This document shows, piece after piece, positions 36,673 through 49,536 of a stretch of DNA of 64,000 nucleotides. Numbering within the stretch: position 1 is the first letter of the stretch; each line of letters opens with the position of its first letter. The notes under the pieces were generated by a model. That model ran no database searches and was not told the origin of the DNA. It was given only the letters and a program-made list of their open reading frames with translations. Source of the stretch: Tanytarsus gracilentus (taxonomy: Eukaryota; Arthropoda; Insecta; Diptera; Chironomidae); the NCBI GenBank assembly GCA_038502055.1, contig JAXRKN010000039.1:4588001-4652000 (forward strand), read 5' to 3'. A program made the position numbers and the translations under genes.

Positions 36673-39600
36673 TGACTTCTGTTAATTTTGACCAAATTAA
36701 TAATTAAATCCAATTTAAAATCACTCAATTGTACTTCGATATCGACATGAAAATTAAAAGCTCATCAAAGAATGAAAAACAGCTGAAAAATCTGTCTCGA
36801 TGTCACCTGAGCATCTCAGAAGCAACGTGCTCGAAAATGTTTTTTATCTTTTTTGTTTTAAAAGATTTTTTGCTCCCGTGCGAAAATGAAACATGACTAG
36901 CATCTTGTAAAAGAGCGAACAGACACTGGAAAAAATGTTTATTTATGCTTTAAAACAAAAATCTATCGTTGACTCACTCTCTATGACTGTGAAAATATTT
37001 AGGCATTCACAGCACGCTCCTGTAATTTTTCTTTCATGGAAAAAAAGTTTTTTTCCTTTTCCACCTCAATGCCATTTCTTGTGAGCGCTTTTACGTAAGA
37101 ATTACTGGATAATGATAACGCCAGGCACAAAGAGAAAGGAGGAGGAAGAAAGTGACCAGAGGCGATATTAAAATCAAGCTGTGAACACTCAATATTAAAA
37201 TTGTAATTTTCTTTCCACTGAATTCTTTAAAAGTAAAAATCGCTCGAGCTGTTTTCTTTATCTGCCCATTTGATTGAATGGAAATGAAAATTGCTCTGCT
37301 ATTGTGCACAATATAAAAGCAATAAATAATAAATTTAGATCGAAGAAATGAAATTTATGTCATGGTGTTACGTATCAACTTGCTCGCATCTCTTCTCTCC
37401 TCCAACCATTGTTTTCACTCATCTGTGTTTCTAATAAATCTATTGAAGAAATTACACAAGCGAAACTTCATAAGCGATTATCAATTTTTTCCTCTCTCTC
37501 TTTTTTCTGTTGATGCTCATATATGGACTTTTTAACATCTCTCGCCTCCATTACCGAATTTACTTATGTATCCATCTATTAAATGTAACGGTTTAAAATT
37601 TGAGTAATTTTCTTTGATTATGTGCTCATTGAATTTTTTTATTGTTAACTCAACTCTGTAAGAAAAAAAAGAGTTTTTATGAAAGATATTTTGAAATTTA
37701 ATTAACTGCCCTTTTATATTCCTTCGACCTGAATTATTTGATATTTAAACTGGTAATTTTTGGCAAAATAACTTCAGTGATCGAGTAACCTACAATTGGT
37801 GATTTAACAATGTGATAATAATTTCAAACAAGTTGGATTCAATTTTAGCATTTCAATTTTCTAAATGATTTACTCAAAAGCTTGTTGATGAACTTTCATG
37901 ACTTCTGGAACAATCCCACTCATGGAAATATAAACGTAACGGTTTATCCGCTCGACAAGATGAGACATACTACTGAAAAGCATGTGAATACTTAGACTGT
38001 CTAAGCTCTTCTAAGAAGGAACTTGAACAACATACGTGAAAAAATAAACCCTGGAAAATAACGTTTGAGTGTTTAGGAAAAATAGAAATGAAAAGGACAC
38101 GAGGACGAGATTTAAAAGGACAAACATTGGGTGTAACCTGAGTTTAGGAAAATAATTTCTTCTAAAAAAAATAAAAAAAAGAAAAAATATTTTTATAATA
38201 AAATTTTTCTCAAAATTTCCAACCTCAAAATTTGTGAATTGCTCCACTCACAAATCAAGTGAAACATAACATTAAAGTAAGAGCAACTCATAACTTGAAC
38301 GTAAAGATTCAATTAAATTTGCGTAAACAAGGAAACCTCATCTCTCTCAAGTCTTATCATAAGATATACAGAGGAAAGTACTCGAAAGAGATCGCATAAA
38401 TTATACAACAGCAACAATAAAGATATTACGCAATCTGGCTGGCTGCGCCCTTTAAACATCAAGTTAATATTCATGCAAATTTAACGCCGCCAAAAGAGAT
38501 GTTTTCTCTGAGATGAAAGTTGATCAACAAGACAAGACATGACTGGACGTATAATGAACACTTTCATTCTTTACATAATTTCGAGATAAAAACCCTGAAA
38601 AAAGAAATAATACAATTTCCCATTTTGTACCCCGAAAAATAAAAAAAAATTAAAATTGTTCATTCATGCCGCAAATAATGAAGAAAATTGAGATAAAATC
38701 GATTATGTCGAGAGTGAGAGAGAAATTTTCACATCACGACGCGTGACGCCTGATTAAATTGGATAAATATTTAATTCACACAAATTCCACACACACAACA
38801 AAAATGTTCTCGATGTACAAGAATCATCTTGTTTCCTTAATCACTTCGGGAATAATTTAAAATTCTTTACGTCTCACCACATGATTGTGCCTCATGCAGT
38901 CACAAATTTATATCCTATTTCGTCAAGGGATGGTAAGTTTAATTTTGAAATTTTAAATGATTTTTTATAGAATGCACATTTTTATCGAACAAAAATAAAT
39001 TCTAACTTTGCATCCCTTTCCGCCTTAACTTCTTCACTCACACACATACAATATTCGTTCATTTCTTTTCATCTCTCTCCAGGCATTAAAACCTACACAC
39101 ATCTTACATTAGAGCATGAATAAAGGCACACATAAAAACACCATAATGTGCATTGAAATTCTCTCTCTCAATAAACACCATAGATCGAGAAAATTTTAGA
39201 GAGAGAACGAATTAAATTCCATTCAGATGATTCTATTACGTCGCCGTCGTCTTATGCACGATAAAGAGGAAGAGAAGAATAAAATCATCAATTGAAAATG
39301 AATTTATTGGAAGAATTTCTCATGTCTAGGAATGTGAAATAAAAATGTTTATTGAGAAATTTCTCATCACCAATATTTTTTATTTCCTTTGATGGCTGAT
39401 AAAATTTTACATCAAGTACTGCCTCGTTGTAACAAAAAGAATTTTTGCTTTCCGCTCAATTTGCTACGAAGGTATGCGAATTTTTATCGCTACTGCTAAT
39501 GTTTATGCTGATTGAGCAGCTATGCCAGATGTCGAGTGTTCTAGTTTGCGAAAAATGTCGATTTTTTCAGAAGTGGGAGATACAAATCACCTTTTCGAGG

Positions 39601-41368
39601 GTGAAAATTGTAACGCGCGAAAGCTTTTGTGATGCCATAAGGTATCGAGTTGAGTTTTTAAGTTTTTTTGAATGGCATCAAATTATTTAAACACCTCAAA
39701 ATCTCAATTCAATACCTCATTGTCACGCAAGTTATTTTTTACGAAGTGTGGTGGTGAAAATTCCGTTTAAATTGTGTCATTCTGCTGTAATGGCATTTTG
39801 ATTTTTCTTCTTTTTTCTCAAATCGGCTACGGTTGCAGTAGCGCGCTAAATTTTATTGTATCAAGCGAAAATCAATGAGAATGTAAAACGTGATAGGAAT
39901 CACAGACATTAAGCCGCATAGTAACTATTGAGCTTCAATTTTCTTGCGTACTTGACGCCGAAAATATGAACAAGAGAAGTTAAGAAGAACCCACAATTAG
40001 CTCGGTTTGTGGCTTTTGATGTTTTCACTATTGAGAGAGATTTCAGATCGGAACAGGTATTTATCGCTACCTCAGTTATGTATTTTCAGGTAAGATAACA
40101 TTTGTCTGCGGGCAGAATTATTGACTTTTACTTTTTACGAATGTCGAGATAAAGAAGAAGAAAAAATCCTTTTCATGCGAAAGAATTTCATTCAAAAGTC
40201 TTGTTACTAGAGCTGTAAAGGCATTTGTTTGAATTATATTACATTTTGGCCTTTGTGGAATTTCCGGAAGCCTTTTTCAATTAATTAGACTCTTTTTACA
40301 TTCAGTGGAGAAGAAAACCGGCAATTCATTAATTACAAAGTTAATTTAACAAAACCGGTTTTAATATTTTAGTGATTCATTAGCATAAAAACAAGAAGAT
40401 CTAACTCAACTTTTAGGATCTCACTTTTTCGCGTGATTAAAGAGTTAAAAATTAAATTTCAGATCGATTTAATCAAATTTCCAATTTTAAACTGTATCAA
40501 ATGCCCCAATCAATAAACTCGTACGTGTCTCATCACAAAAAATCCTCCCATATCTCACAGGTTGTATCGAAATTCGATACACGTGAATTAATTTAATAAA
40601 ATTTTATCAATGAACGTCATGTGCTCATCCAAAAAAATATTAATTTAATATAGCTAAAGGATATCCTGTGTGACTGATACACATGGGAAAAAATACACAT
40701 AAAAAAATTGACAAAATGATTAAGGTTGGAATTATAACCACTCAGTTGTGAACTACCGAAAACATTTTTACACACCAATGAGCACTTATGTGATATATTT
40801 TTTTTTGGGTGCGATAATTGAGTTTTTCGTCTTATGAAGAGACTCTCGAAAAATTGCCTTTTTGATATTGAGGGGGAAAAAAAAATTTTAAATTTTTTTT
40901 ACATTATTTTTAAAAAATTTGTTAAAGAAACTTTTAACTTTTTAAAAACTTTTCAGACATATCGTCCCATCCCTCTTCTTCCCACATAATAATTTGCTGA
41001 GGAATTTTCATCAACTCTTTTTGTTGATTTTTCTCTCTTTTGATAGATTTTTTTTTGAAGAGGTTAAGGTGAGAAAATTCAAGGGATGAAAACAGGTATC
41101 GGTGTCAAATGAGAAACCACAAGCTTAATTGACCATCCCTTGACCTATATCAACATCCTTGTCAACCCTTTTTCATTATCCTCCCGCTCTTAAATCTCAA
41201 GTTCATTTCATTTTAAGAGATCGTTTTTTTTTTCTGCGTCTATTTTTCGGAATTAAATTTATTGAATATGAAATTAGATTTTTTATTGTTTTAAAATTTA
41301 ATTTTAAAAAGTATTTTGCAGGGGAACATCAAGTTAAATAAGTGAAAGTGCAATAAAAAAAAATAGTC
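36673..41368. other. Gene-free AT-rich region
   Basis: No coding exon, RNA gene or complete transposon recognised. The last few hundred bases (from about 41000) may belong to the hAT element whose relic follows: a CAG/G acceptor-like site near 41331 precedes the relic ATG. Confidence 0.5.
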
Positions 41369-41692
41369 ATGAGCAGGAGCTTTGTTTGGAAATATTTTGA
41401 AAAAATCGATAGCAGCAATGCTCGATGCAAAATCACCGGAGTTTGACAGAGCTGAATGCTTCTCGCACTAAAGATCCTAGCAACGCTAAGGACTTTAAGA
41501 CAGAGATGACATCATATGCGAGACTTAAACAAAGATCTCCAGTTTTAAACCGATTGCTAAATGCTTTAATGACGATTCAGGCAACGTAGTTACTTGAGAG
41601 AGATTTTAGAAGATGGAGACATCATAACAAAGAAGAGAACTCGAATGTCTGACCTTCACTGTGTAATGCTCCTTAAGAACTACTTCCGCTGA
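41369..41692 (+). pseudogene. Internally deleted hAT transposase relic
   Basis: ATG 41369 opens MSRSFVWKYFEKIDSSNARC, the start of a BED zinc finger as found at the N-terminus of many hAT transposases; a stop follows after 25 codons. Further on, in another frame, comes EMTSYARLKQRSPVLN and IQAT...LLERDF, and then, back in the first frame, DIITKKRTRMSDLHCVMLLK, the classic hAT C-terminal dimerisation segment, ending at TGA 41690-41692. The whole catalytic core is missing between these parts and there are several frameshifts and stops. It is a dead, internally deleted copy that may have been mobilised in trans. Confidence 0.85.
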
Positions 41693-41838
41693 ACGTTTTA
41701 TATTTTTAAACTTATCATTTTCTATTAGTTAAACTTTTTATTTTCTCTTAAAAACTTTTATTTCTGTTTTAAAATATGCTTTAAATAAATATTTGCTGAA
41801 AAATTAAGGAAAAACAGGTCTTTTCTTATACTTTCTTC

Positions 41839-41928
41839 CTCCCCGGGGATCCCCGGGGTCCCCGGGGAGGCGAATATTTTTCCCCGGGGTCCCCGTAATC
41901 TCATTCCCCGGGGATTTGAGAAACTCTA
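41839..41928. mobile_element. GC-rich palindromic terminal region of the hAT relic
   Basis: CTCCCCGGGGATCCCCGGGG and several related CCCCGGGG blocks form overlapping palindromes in otherwise AT-rich DNA. The segment ends GAAACTCTA, whose complement TAGAGTTTC fits the hAT end consensus YARNG and resembles the TAGAGGTTTC end of the MITE at 31628. The matching left end and an 8-bp duplication (CGAAGTAT would be expected on the left) were not found, so the left boundary is open. Confidence 0.6.
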
Positions 41929-41936
41929 CGAAGTAT

Positions 41937-44900
41937 ACACAAAAATATATAATAAAAAGAAGAGAGGGAAAGGATTGTGTCCACTAAAGCGATGAAAACT
42001 CCATTAAATGGAAATTTAATAGCATTGTGGGTGAGTCTGAAGTATTTTCTTTCTTAAGAACGATGAAAGTTTTTTTGTTGAGCTTTAAAAAAATTTTACG
42101 GCTGCCAAACGCAAAAACCCTTTCTTGTTGCTCTGGATGAGTGTTTAAAAAGTGGGTAATAAGAAGAATTAAGTTCTTCACTTAGGTCTTATCTCACTCT
42201 CTCTCATTCTCCTTCACTCGCCTATTATTCATTCTCAATGTCTTCTGTTCATGCTCTCTGCGCGAGATTAGATAGCGATGATGGTGGTTTCAGAATATTC
42301 AGTTTTTAAAGCAATTTGTTGGCTTTTTGTACTTTTCTCTGCTATGTGGCGTTGAAGAATTGGTCATCATAGAGTCTCGCCTCTTAATTATTTCATTAAT
42401 TTGCATAATTAACTCGTTTTGTGGGAAAAAATATGCAGTTGATAATATGAGAAAAAGAGACTTTATAAATGGTGATAGTCACGTAATTAATAATTTGAGT
42501 TATTTAAAATTTGACAGCAATTTCTTGAGAATTTAAAGCGATTTGTTTTTGCTCCATAATTAAATGAATTTCTTTTGGGCTTATTGCATCAATCCAAAAT
42601 CTTCGTTTGACCTTTTCCAAATCCCTGTTGCTATCTTCAATGCTAATTCAATAAATACAAAAGAAATTAAAATAAAATCGATTTATTTATTTTTTCATCT
42701 CAATGTCAATTATAGACTCAACTCACAATTTAAATCTTAAATGATGAGAATTGCATTCCGCAAAATAGACGGGAGATCGTTTAATTAAAGACAGCAAGAG
42801 AGAAGAAGCAATTATAGTCGTCGTAATGACCTACTGGTTCTTAAGTACGCAATGTAAAATGTAAAATAGTCGACGCTTAGCAATGCAAGCAAGGGGAATG
42901 GCAAGGTGAACATGTTGAAGAGAGTTTTTTAATTTTGATGCCCTGAGGCGATTTTTGTGAGCGCGTGTTGCAAATTTAAGTGATAATTGCAATTCATGCC
43001 GGCGATTTGCATTGATATTGAGGACATCGACGTAATGTCAAGCTCTAGTTTTAAAAGTTAAGCAATTTTAATTTTTTATGGTCAAGCAAGGGATCGAAAA
43101 TTATCATTACACCTCCATATTTAACGATTAATCCAACAATTACATTAACCAGCAAGACACTGCCAAAAATGTTCAATTTCATCGATTCCGGTCTGCGGTT
43201 TTTGATATACAAATTTCACACTCCATTAGTTCCTCTCTCGCTTACCGTACAGCCGAAGCGTCGGGAGGTCTCATTGAAATTGATTCAAAGTGAAATCCAT
43301 CAAATTATTTCTCATCATCTTTTTTACCAACTTCCGATTCAATATTTCTCATAAGAGCAAACAACATGTTGAAGATTGAACAATGAAAAACATATTGAGT
43401 GATATCGAAAGTGAGTTTTTATTCGGAAATGAAGTAAATTTGTAGAAAGTGAAAAGGAAATTGATGAAAAGTCTTGCTGTGTTAAGAAAAATTCGTTTAA
43501 ATTTTTAAAAGTCTAATCTAAAATTCAAACATCTCGAAAATCAATTTTCTTTCACTCAAACTCAATTTTAAAATTAAACATTCAGTTTCGATTTGGACTC
43601 AACAAGGATAGCTAGAGTGAAAACACATCAAGTGGCTCTTACATCAACCTTTTTTTTTTGCTCTGCAGTTTAAAGACATTCCCGCGAGCACTTTAACTTG
43701 CGACGTGATCGGAATTGATTTTTTTAAACTTCTGATTTCTCTGCTTGTGATTGTGAGCGAAAAGTTTTGATATGTGAGATGGACACAGTGCTCTCTCAAT
43801 TTAAGTTTCATTTCCTCTCCTTCTGTTTGGACATTGTTGTCACCTCTCTCTCGCTCACACCAATCAATTTAATTTCAATGACACTTTTTTCATATATAAA
43901 TTGTAGACATCATCATCAGTGTACACAGGAGAGAGAGTTGTCAATAATGATTTATTGCAAATACCTGAAGACGAGAATTATCTCAAAAAAAAATTTATTG
44001 TGTAATTCGAGATGTGAAATTTATGCTCTGTTGTGGGTATTTGAGTTTCATTAGAGAAATTTTTTATAAGGAATTGCACTCAATAATTATTTTATCATGG
44101 GATCATTAAATTCTTCTAGATAATTTAATCGAAAACTCCATTAAGTGGTTCCTTAAGTTCATGATTGAGTGAATGGATATTTTTAGCAACGAAGCCAGAG
44201 CGATGGACTGTAAAAAAATAATCACATATATCTCTCAGCAAATACATGGATCATTTACTCCATCAGAATACTAATTTTAAAGTCCAAATGAGTGAGAATT
44301 TTTTTTCTGCACAAACGTTAGTTTTTTTGCATTCTGACTGAGTAATGAGTGTTTAGAGAGGGTTGATCATAAATAATGAAATTGTATTTTAAAACTTTAA
44401 GAAAATTATTTTACGTAACTTACAAACGTTCCATAAAATTCGCACCATTTTCTATAAAATGCGAGTCATGTAAGTTCTAAAAAATTTATATTCTCAAATG
44501 TTCAGTTTGTGAAATTTTTCTGGAGAAATTTTCAGGCTGTAATAATGCAAACATGTGACTGGATTTGATCATGTGCGAAAAGTAATTTTAATATTCACTA
44601 TGTGCATATTTTGATTCGGCCTCAAGTCACTTGCTGAATATTTGCCGTGTCAGACAATTTCATATCAAATTTCCAGGACAAAATTATTTACTTAAAGTCA
44701 ACGTAACAAAATTTTAATTATTCAAATTGAAATTCTTGATGTTGATTAAAAGAAAATATTTGCTGGTGAAAAATTGAAAGGAAAATTCAATTTAATTAAA
44801 GCGCGTCAAAGGCGCGGCAACCGAAAATTTCCCATTTGTGCAATTATTCATTTACTTATTTTTAATTTTGTTGAGTAAAAATGAGGCGGACTAAAATGTT

Positions 44901-47900
44901 ATGGCCTTATGTCCTCGTGGGAGCTCACAACAAATTACTAATGCGGTTTCCACTGGCGTGTAGACTGACTGGTGCAATTTACATATTTATTGTAGACGAG
45001 CTAAACGTCATTAATCATCCTCACAATTTTATCATCTCTTTCGGTGTGCAGTATGGAAAATCCATAATCCCTGTAACAGTTTTCACCGCCAATCAAACAT
45101 CATTTAAATTTCGTTCATTTCATAGGAATTAAATTTCAGAAAAGAAGCTTAAATACCTGCGGTGAAATGCTATAATAATATTGAGAAAATGCCGTTAAAG
45201 CAGATTTAGATTAAAGTTATGATTTTTATTCGTAACACACCATAATATTTTTGTTCAGCCTTTTTCGTCATGACGATAACATCAATTACATCACGATTCA
45301 ACGAAAAAAAATTATCCGATTGACAAAATAATTTAATCCTCATTTATTTTTCATGTCTGATGACCTCACATTAATCATATGCTCAATATCGAGTCAGGAG
45401 TGGAATGTCAAGTGGCCAATCATTATCACAAGTGATGGTAATAATTCTTCATTTCACACTGGCAACAGAATTATTTTTTCCGCATGGACTTTATCAAAAA
45501 TTCAGCGGCGGTTAATGCTCTAGGTGATGCTGACGATGATCAAGATATATTCAGATGAGGAAAAGCTCATTAATAATTCAGACAGGATAGTTCGATTAAT
45601 TTTTTTCCTCCTCGAAGCTGCCACTCACGTGTGAGAGCAACGTTGAGAAAATATTTTCATGGTATTCAAAAATCAATAATTAAATCATAATTAATTGCTC
45701 TGATAGTTGAATCAAATTATTGATAAATCACAGTTGTTGCTACAAGCGGCATCGATAAATAATGAAAAATTGTAGATTTTTAAAGCTAAAATTTCAATTC
45801 ATTTAATTTCTTCTGATTTCTTGACAGCACTTTCTTGCTTTTCGAATTAACTTTTTTTCGTCTTGCAATTGCCAAAAACTTTCGCTCCCCTTTTTCTTCT
45901 TAATCATTAATCAAGTTTCTGTCAGGAAAAGAAAAAAAATCTGATGTGAATGATAATCAAAACTTCATGACTTTACTTCCTTGTTTGAGGCGGTGCACGC
46001 GCATCAATTATCATCGGAGCAGATAAGAAAAATTCGTAAAATAAAATTTTCGTGGTGAAAATATTTTAAAATTTGTGTTTTTGAAGCCTGACCTTGCAGG
46101 CATCTAGAATAAGGCTGTTAAGAGTTGTCGAAAAAATTGTTTACGACCTTCGTGAAATATTTACAAAACAAAAATCTTCAACTGCAGTAGACATCCATGA
46201 CAATGATTGTCAAAAGGAACAAACTCCTTCATCTAACAGCTCCATTACTGCTCTTATTTTCGCCACCGCTCCATCAAACCCCCATCAAGCCATGTTTATT
46301 TCGAATAAGAGCACTTCATCAATTCTCTTCGTAAAATTCTTTTTTTTTTGTATCTGCGGCGACTATTATATTACAAACGCCACCCTTGACAACAATGTCC
46401 AAAATTATCAAGAAGAAAATTTCCCTTTTTCTCACCACAATTTATATGAAATGCATGCACGGCATGTGAGAAAAAAGAACAGCCGAAAGATTAATGATAT
46501 CGAGTTATCGTGAATGATTGATAAGGGACAACAACAGAGACAAAAAGACATGTCATCAGAACGACACGAGAGCAATTATTTGTCATTTTAAAGGAGATAT
46601 CAGAAAGGATGTCATGACAATTTGATATGATAAAGATAATAAAAAATATGATAAATAATTTTGTGTGTTAAAATTTTAAATTTTTAAAAAAATTCAGATG
46701 TTTTAAATTTTTTAAAGAACTCTAATTAAATTCAAATTTAACGCAAAATCCAATTTAATCGTAAGAAAAAAGAACTGCCTCGAGTAGTTTGGCCTCGAAA
46801 TAACAAGAGAAGAATGAAATCGACGAAACACAATGATGATGATGATAATAATGGATTAATTATTTTTGGTTCAGACCAACAACAGCGGTCTCAGATCAAT
46901 AGAACAATTCCACTTCCTAACAACAACCGAAAAAAGTCGGGAGAGGAATTCGAAATGAGTCAGAAGGGAAAGAAGCCGAAACGAGACGAGACGAAACTAC
47001 TCGGTAATTTTATGCAAATTGCGTCAACAAGCAATTGTTTTTAGCTTTCACAAATAAACACTCTTCAGAAGCAGCTAAAAAAATCAGAAGAGGAGCGAAA
47101 AAGTTTTCGCTTTTTATGTTTGAGGCGCTCATCATGATAATGAAAGACCTAAAAAGCGACACGAGGAAAATTTTCAGGGGTTGAGAATAAAAATAAAAAT
47201 TTATGATTAAAACTGTTAGAAATTAATTAAAAATATTTGCTGTTAAAAAAATTCAAATTTCCACCTCCTGAAAATCTTCTGAATGAATCATTTTGCGCTC
47301 GCAACACAGAAAAATATTCTAACAAGTACCGATGAAACTTTTTGCTTAATAAGCGCCCTTTAGGTAAATTTCAATCATCGGCGGAGATGCGGTGTGTGGC
47401 GTTTACAAAGGAGATATTTCACGTAAATACACACACGACGATAGTTCGCTGCCGGGAGTTCTTTACTTACGTGAGGATGGAAATGTGATGAGAATAAATT
47501 AAAAAATTCTTTCGTAAAAATCGTGACCCACAAATTGGAGAGAGGGCAAAAAATTGTTACATGCGAAAAAATTTGTTGAACTTGAAAAAAGAAAAAGCGG
47601 CGGAGGTCAATCAAACGTTTATTTTTAACAGCGATTCTTAAAATATTTTTTAGTCGTTTTTCTGAAAATTTTATTCTTGCAACACAAGCATAAAATTCAT
47701 AGACCTGCGAATTAAAATGAGGCGTTTGAATAAGCCACATGGAAATTATTTCTTCGATCAATCAAGAAATTTTCCAGCCGCATGAGATCCTCGCAAATAT
47801 TCGAGGGCTCAAACAAAAAACCTTGAATTGAATTGTCATTCATACAATCTCGAGAGCATACTTACGCAAATATTAGAATGACAATGTGTCGATGATTCTT

Positions 47901-48299
47901 TATGTGCGATAGAAAACATGCGGAAAATGATGAAAATCATTCATGAATGCATAAATCATTTTATGAATTAAAGATACTTCGAGAATCAACCTCCACACGC
48001 ATATGATGTAAAATTATTTATTAACGAGTTCATGAGAACTTTTTGATTATATCCTTGAGGAACTTTTCGAAGCGTTTCAATTTTATTTTAGACGAAGTGA
48101 AAACTTTTGAATTTGTTTGAAAAAAAAAATGAATTTTTGTAACGGAAAATTAAAATTTAAATTGCGGCTTAATTTTGAATTCTAACGGAAATTAATGAAA
48201 CATGCTGGAAGTGAAATTTTATTTAAAATTATTTTTTTGTTAATTAATTTAATCTGAAAGAGATTTAAAATTAAAGATTTTATTAATTCTTTAAATTAT
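41937..48299. other. Gene-free AT-rich region
   Basis: Several ORFs of 60-139 codons open here (for example 46094-46513 and 46814-47044 on +, 47375-47761 on -), but none shows a domain, a signal of conservation or splice-phase linkage. They are left uncalled. Confidence 0.5.
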
Positions 48300-48305
48300 T
48301 TTATT
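48300..48305 (-). terminator. Poly(A) signal of Pmm2
   Basis: AATAAA on the minus strand, about 24 bases after the stop codon; a second one lies at 48279-48284. The 3' UTR would be very short. Confidence 0.55.
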
Positions 48306-48328
48306 TAAGTACATTCTTTTATTATCTC

Positions 48329-48479
48329 TTAATTATTTATTTTCAATAATTCACTTAACTGACGTTGAGTGTCTGTGGGATCGGTTACAGAATGTCCGAT
48401 TTGTCGAGGATCAATAAAAATTTCGAAGTCATTTCCGCCAGGATCTGTCTTATCACCAAAGAAGTGGATTTCCTTAAAA
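48329..48479 (-). CDS. Pmm2: Pmm2 exon 2
   Basis: Acceptor TTCTTTAG precedes 48479. The exon gives [17 protein letters not shown] and ends at TAA 48331-48329. Using the nearer AAG three codons on would break the phase, so TTTAG is preferred. Confidence 0.9.
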
Positions 48480-49132
48480 CTAAAGAAGCGTTAGAATTTA
48501 AATTTTTATAATAATTTTTTAACTTACTGTTTGACATGCTGGAGACAATAACTTTTATCCCATCCTTTTGGAAAAGCATCAATACTAATCATGCCACCTA
48601 TCGCGAATGTGATGTCAATGTCCGAAAATTCCTTCTGAAGAGCTGAAACCATTTTCTGCCTGATGCATAGCTCGCTATCAAGTTTGTTGAACTCAATTCG
48701 CTCCTCATAACTACATTGTCGTCCGATTGGACAAATATTTATCATTCCGTTGCGGAAGTCAATGAACGTGCCACGTTTCACAGGGATATCAAGATCAGCG
48801 ATATAATGGAGGCAAAAATTTATGAGCCGCTTGATGTTCGCCTCTCCCAAGTGCTTTTGTATTGACTCTTTGCACCTCTCAACACCCTTTTCGATGAAAA
48901 CAAGCCCATTTTCAGGGAAGACATAGTCAAATTCTCTCAATAATTTTTCACCACCTAATTGCTCTTCAACTTTAATTAAATCACTTCCACTGACAATTCC
49001 GATTGATGCCTTTGGTTTTACTTTTTTATAAAGAAATTCCTCAAAATCTGGCTCGATTGCCTTTCGAGCAGGTGTCAACGTTCCATCGACATCAAAAAGA
49101 AGCAAAATTTCATCGCGACTTAATTCAGACAT
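48329..49132 (-). CDS. Pmm2: Phosphomannomutase (2 exons)
   Basis: CDS complement(join(48329..48479, 48528..49132)), 251 residues, against about 246 for human PMM2. The enzyme converts mannose-6-phosphate to mannose-1-phosphate in the cytosol, feeding GDP-mannose and dolichol-linked glycosylation. Visible hallmarks: the HAD nucleophile motif DVDGT (residues 14-18), NGLVF, the substrate-binding [19 protein letters not shown] segment, [11 protein letters not shown], and [12 protein letters not shown] with the metal-binding aspartates. The 48-bp intron has GT-AG ends and splits a His codon (phase 2), giving [14 protein letters not shown], which matches family sequence. The start is ATG 49132 (AAAATG context); an upstream in-frame TTG is not a likely start. 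It lies about 0.4 kb downstream of Iqub on the same strand, with its own poly(A) signal. Family assignment is secure; PMM1 versus PMM2 naming is by the single insect gene. Confidence 0.95.
48528..49132 (-). CDS. Pmm2: Pmm2 exon 1
   Basis: From ATG 49132 to the donor CA/GTAAGT (GT at 48527-48526). It encodes residues 1-201 plus two bases and includes the DVDGT nucleophile motif and the cap domain. Confidence 0.93.
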
Positions 49133-49458
49133 TTTCAATATTTTAAACTTTTTGACATCAGCAAAAAAAACAATAAAGTTTTTTAATGTTTATAAAATTA
49201 CGTGTTCCTAAACAATAATTCCGAGTGACAAAAAAAGTGAGTAAAAAATGTCGGTTTGTCTTTCCAAGCGTTTCACTTTTAAAAGTTTCAAAAACGTTAC
49301 AAAAATTATTAAAATTTAGGATTCGAACGTAAAAATAATTTTTTCTGTTGAAGAAAAATTTAGCAAACTTAGATCTTAAATTAAATGTTTTCCTTTTTGC
49401 TGAGTAGAAAATCTGAGGGAAAAATTTAAAGTAGGCTGTGAAATTTTTTTAATCAAAT

Positions 49459-49464
49459 TTTATT
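49459..49464 (-). terminator. Poly(A) signal of Iqub
   Basis: AATAAA on the minus strand, about 73 bases after the stop codon at 49537 and before the Pmm2 start. Confidence 0.5.
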
Positions 49465-49536
49465 GAATGCAATCTTAGTCGACATCAAAAAAAATTATGC
49501 TGATTTTTTTAAATCATTAAATTAAATTTTCTCATT

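Noticed and set aside
46094..46513. 139-codon ORF on the plus strand
   Set aside because: It opens at a non-ATG codon after a CAG acceptor-like site, and ends in poly-Phe and Asn-rich sequence. No recognisable domain; could be revisited if RNA-seq shows expression.
46814..47044. 76-codon ATG ORF, hydrophilic (DDDDNN, QQQRSQ)
   Set aside because: The composition follows simple GATGAT and CAACAA repeats; there is no family match or splice partner.
47375..47761. 128-codon ORF on the minus strand
   Set aside because: No domain, aromatic-rich composition of translated AT-rich DNA, and no neighbouring exons in phase.
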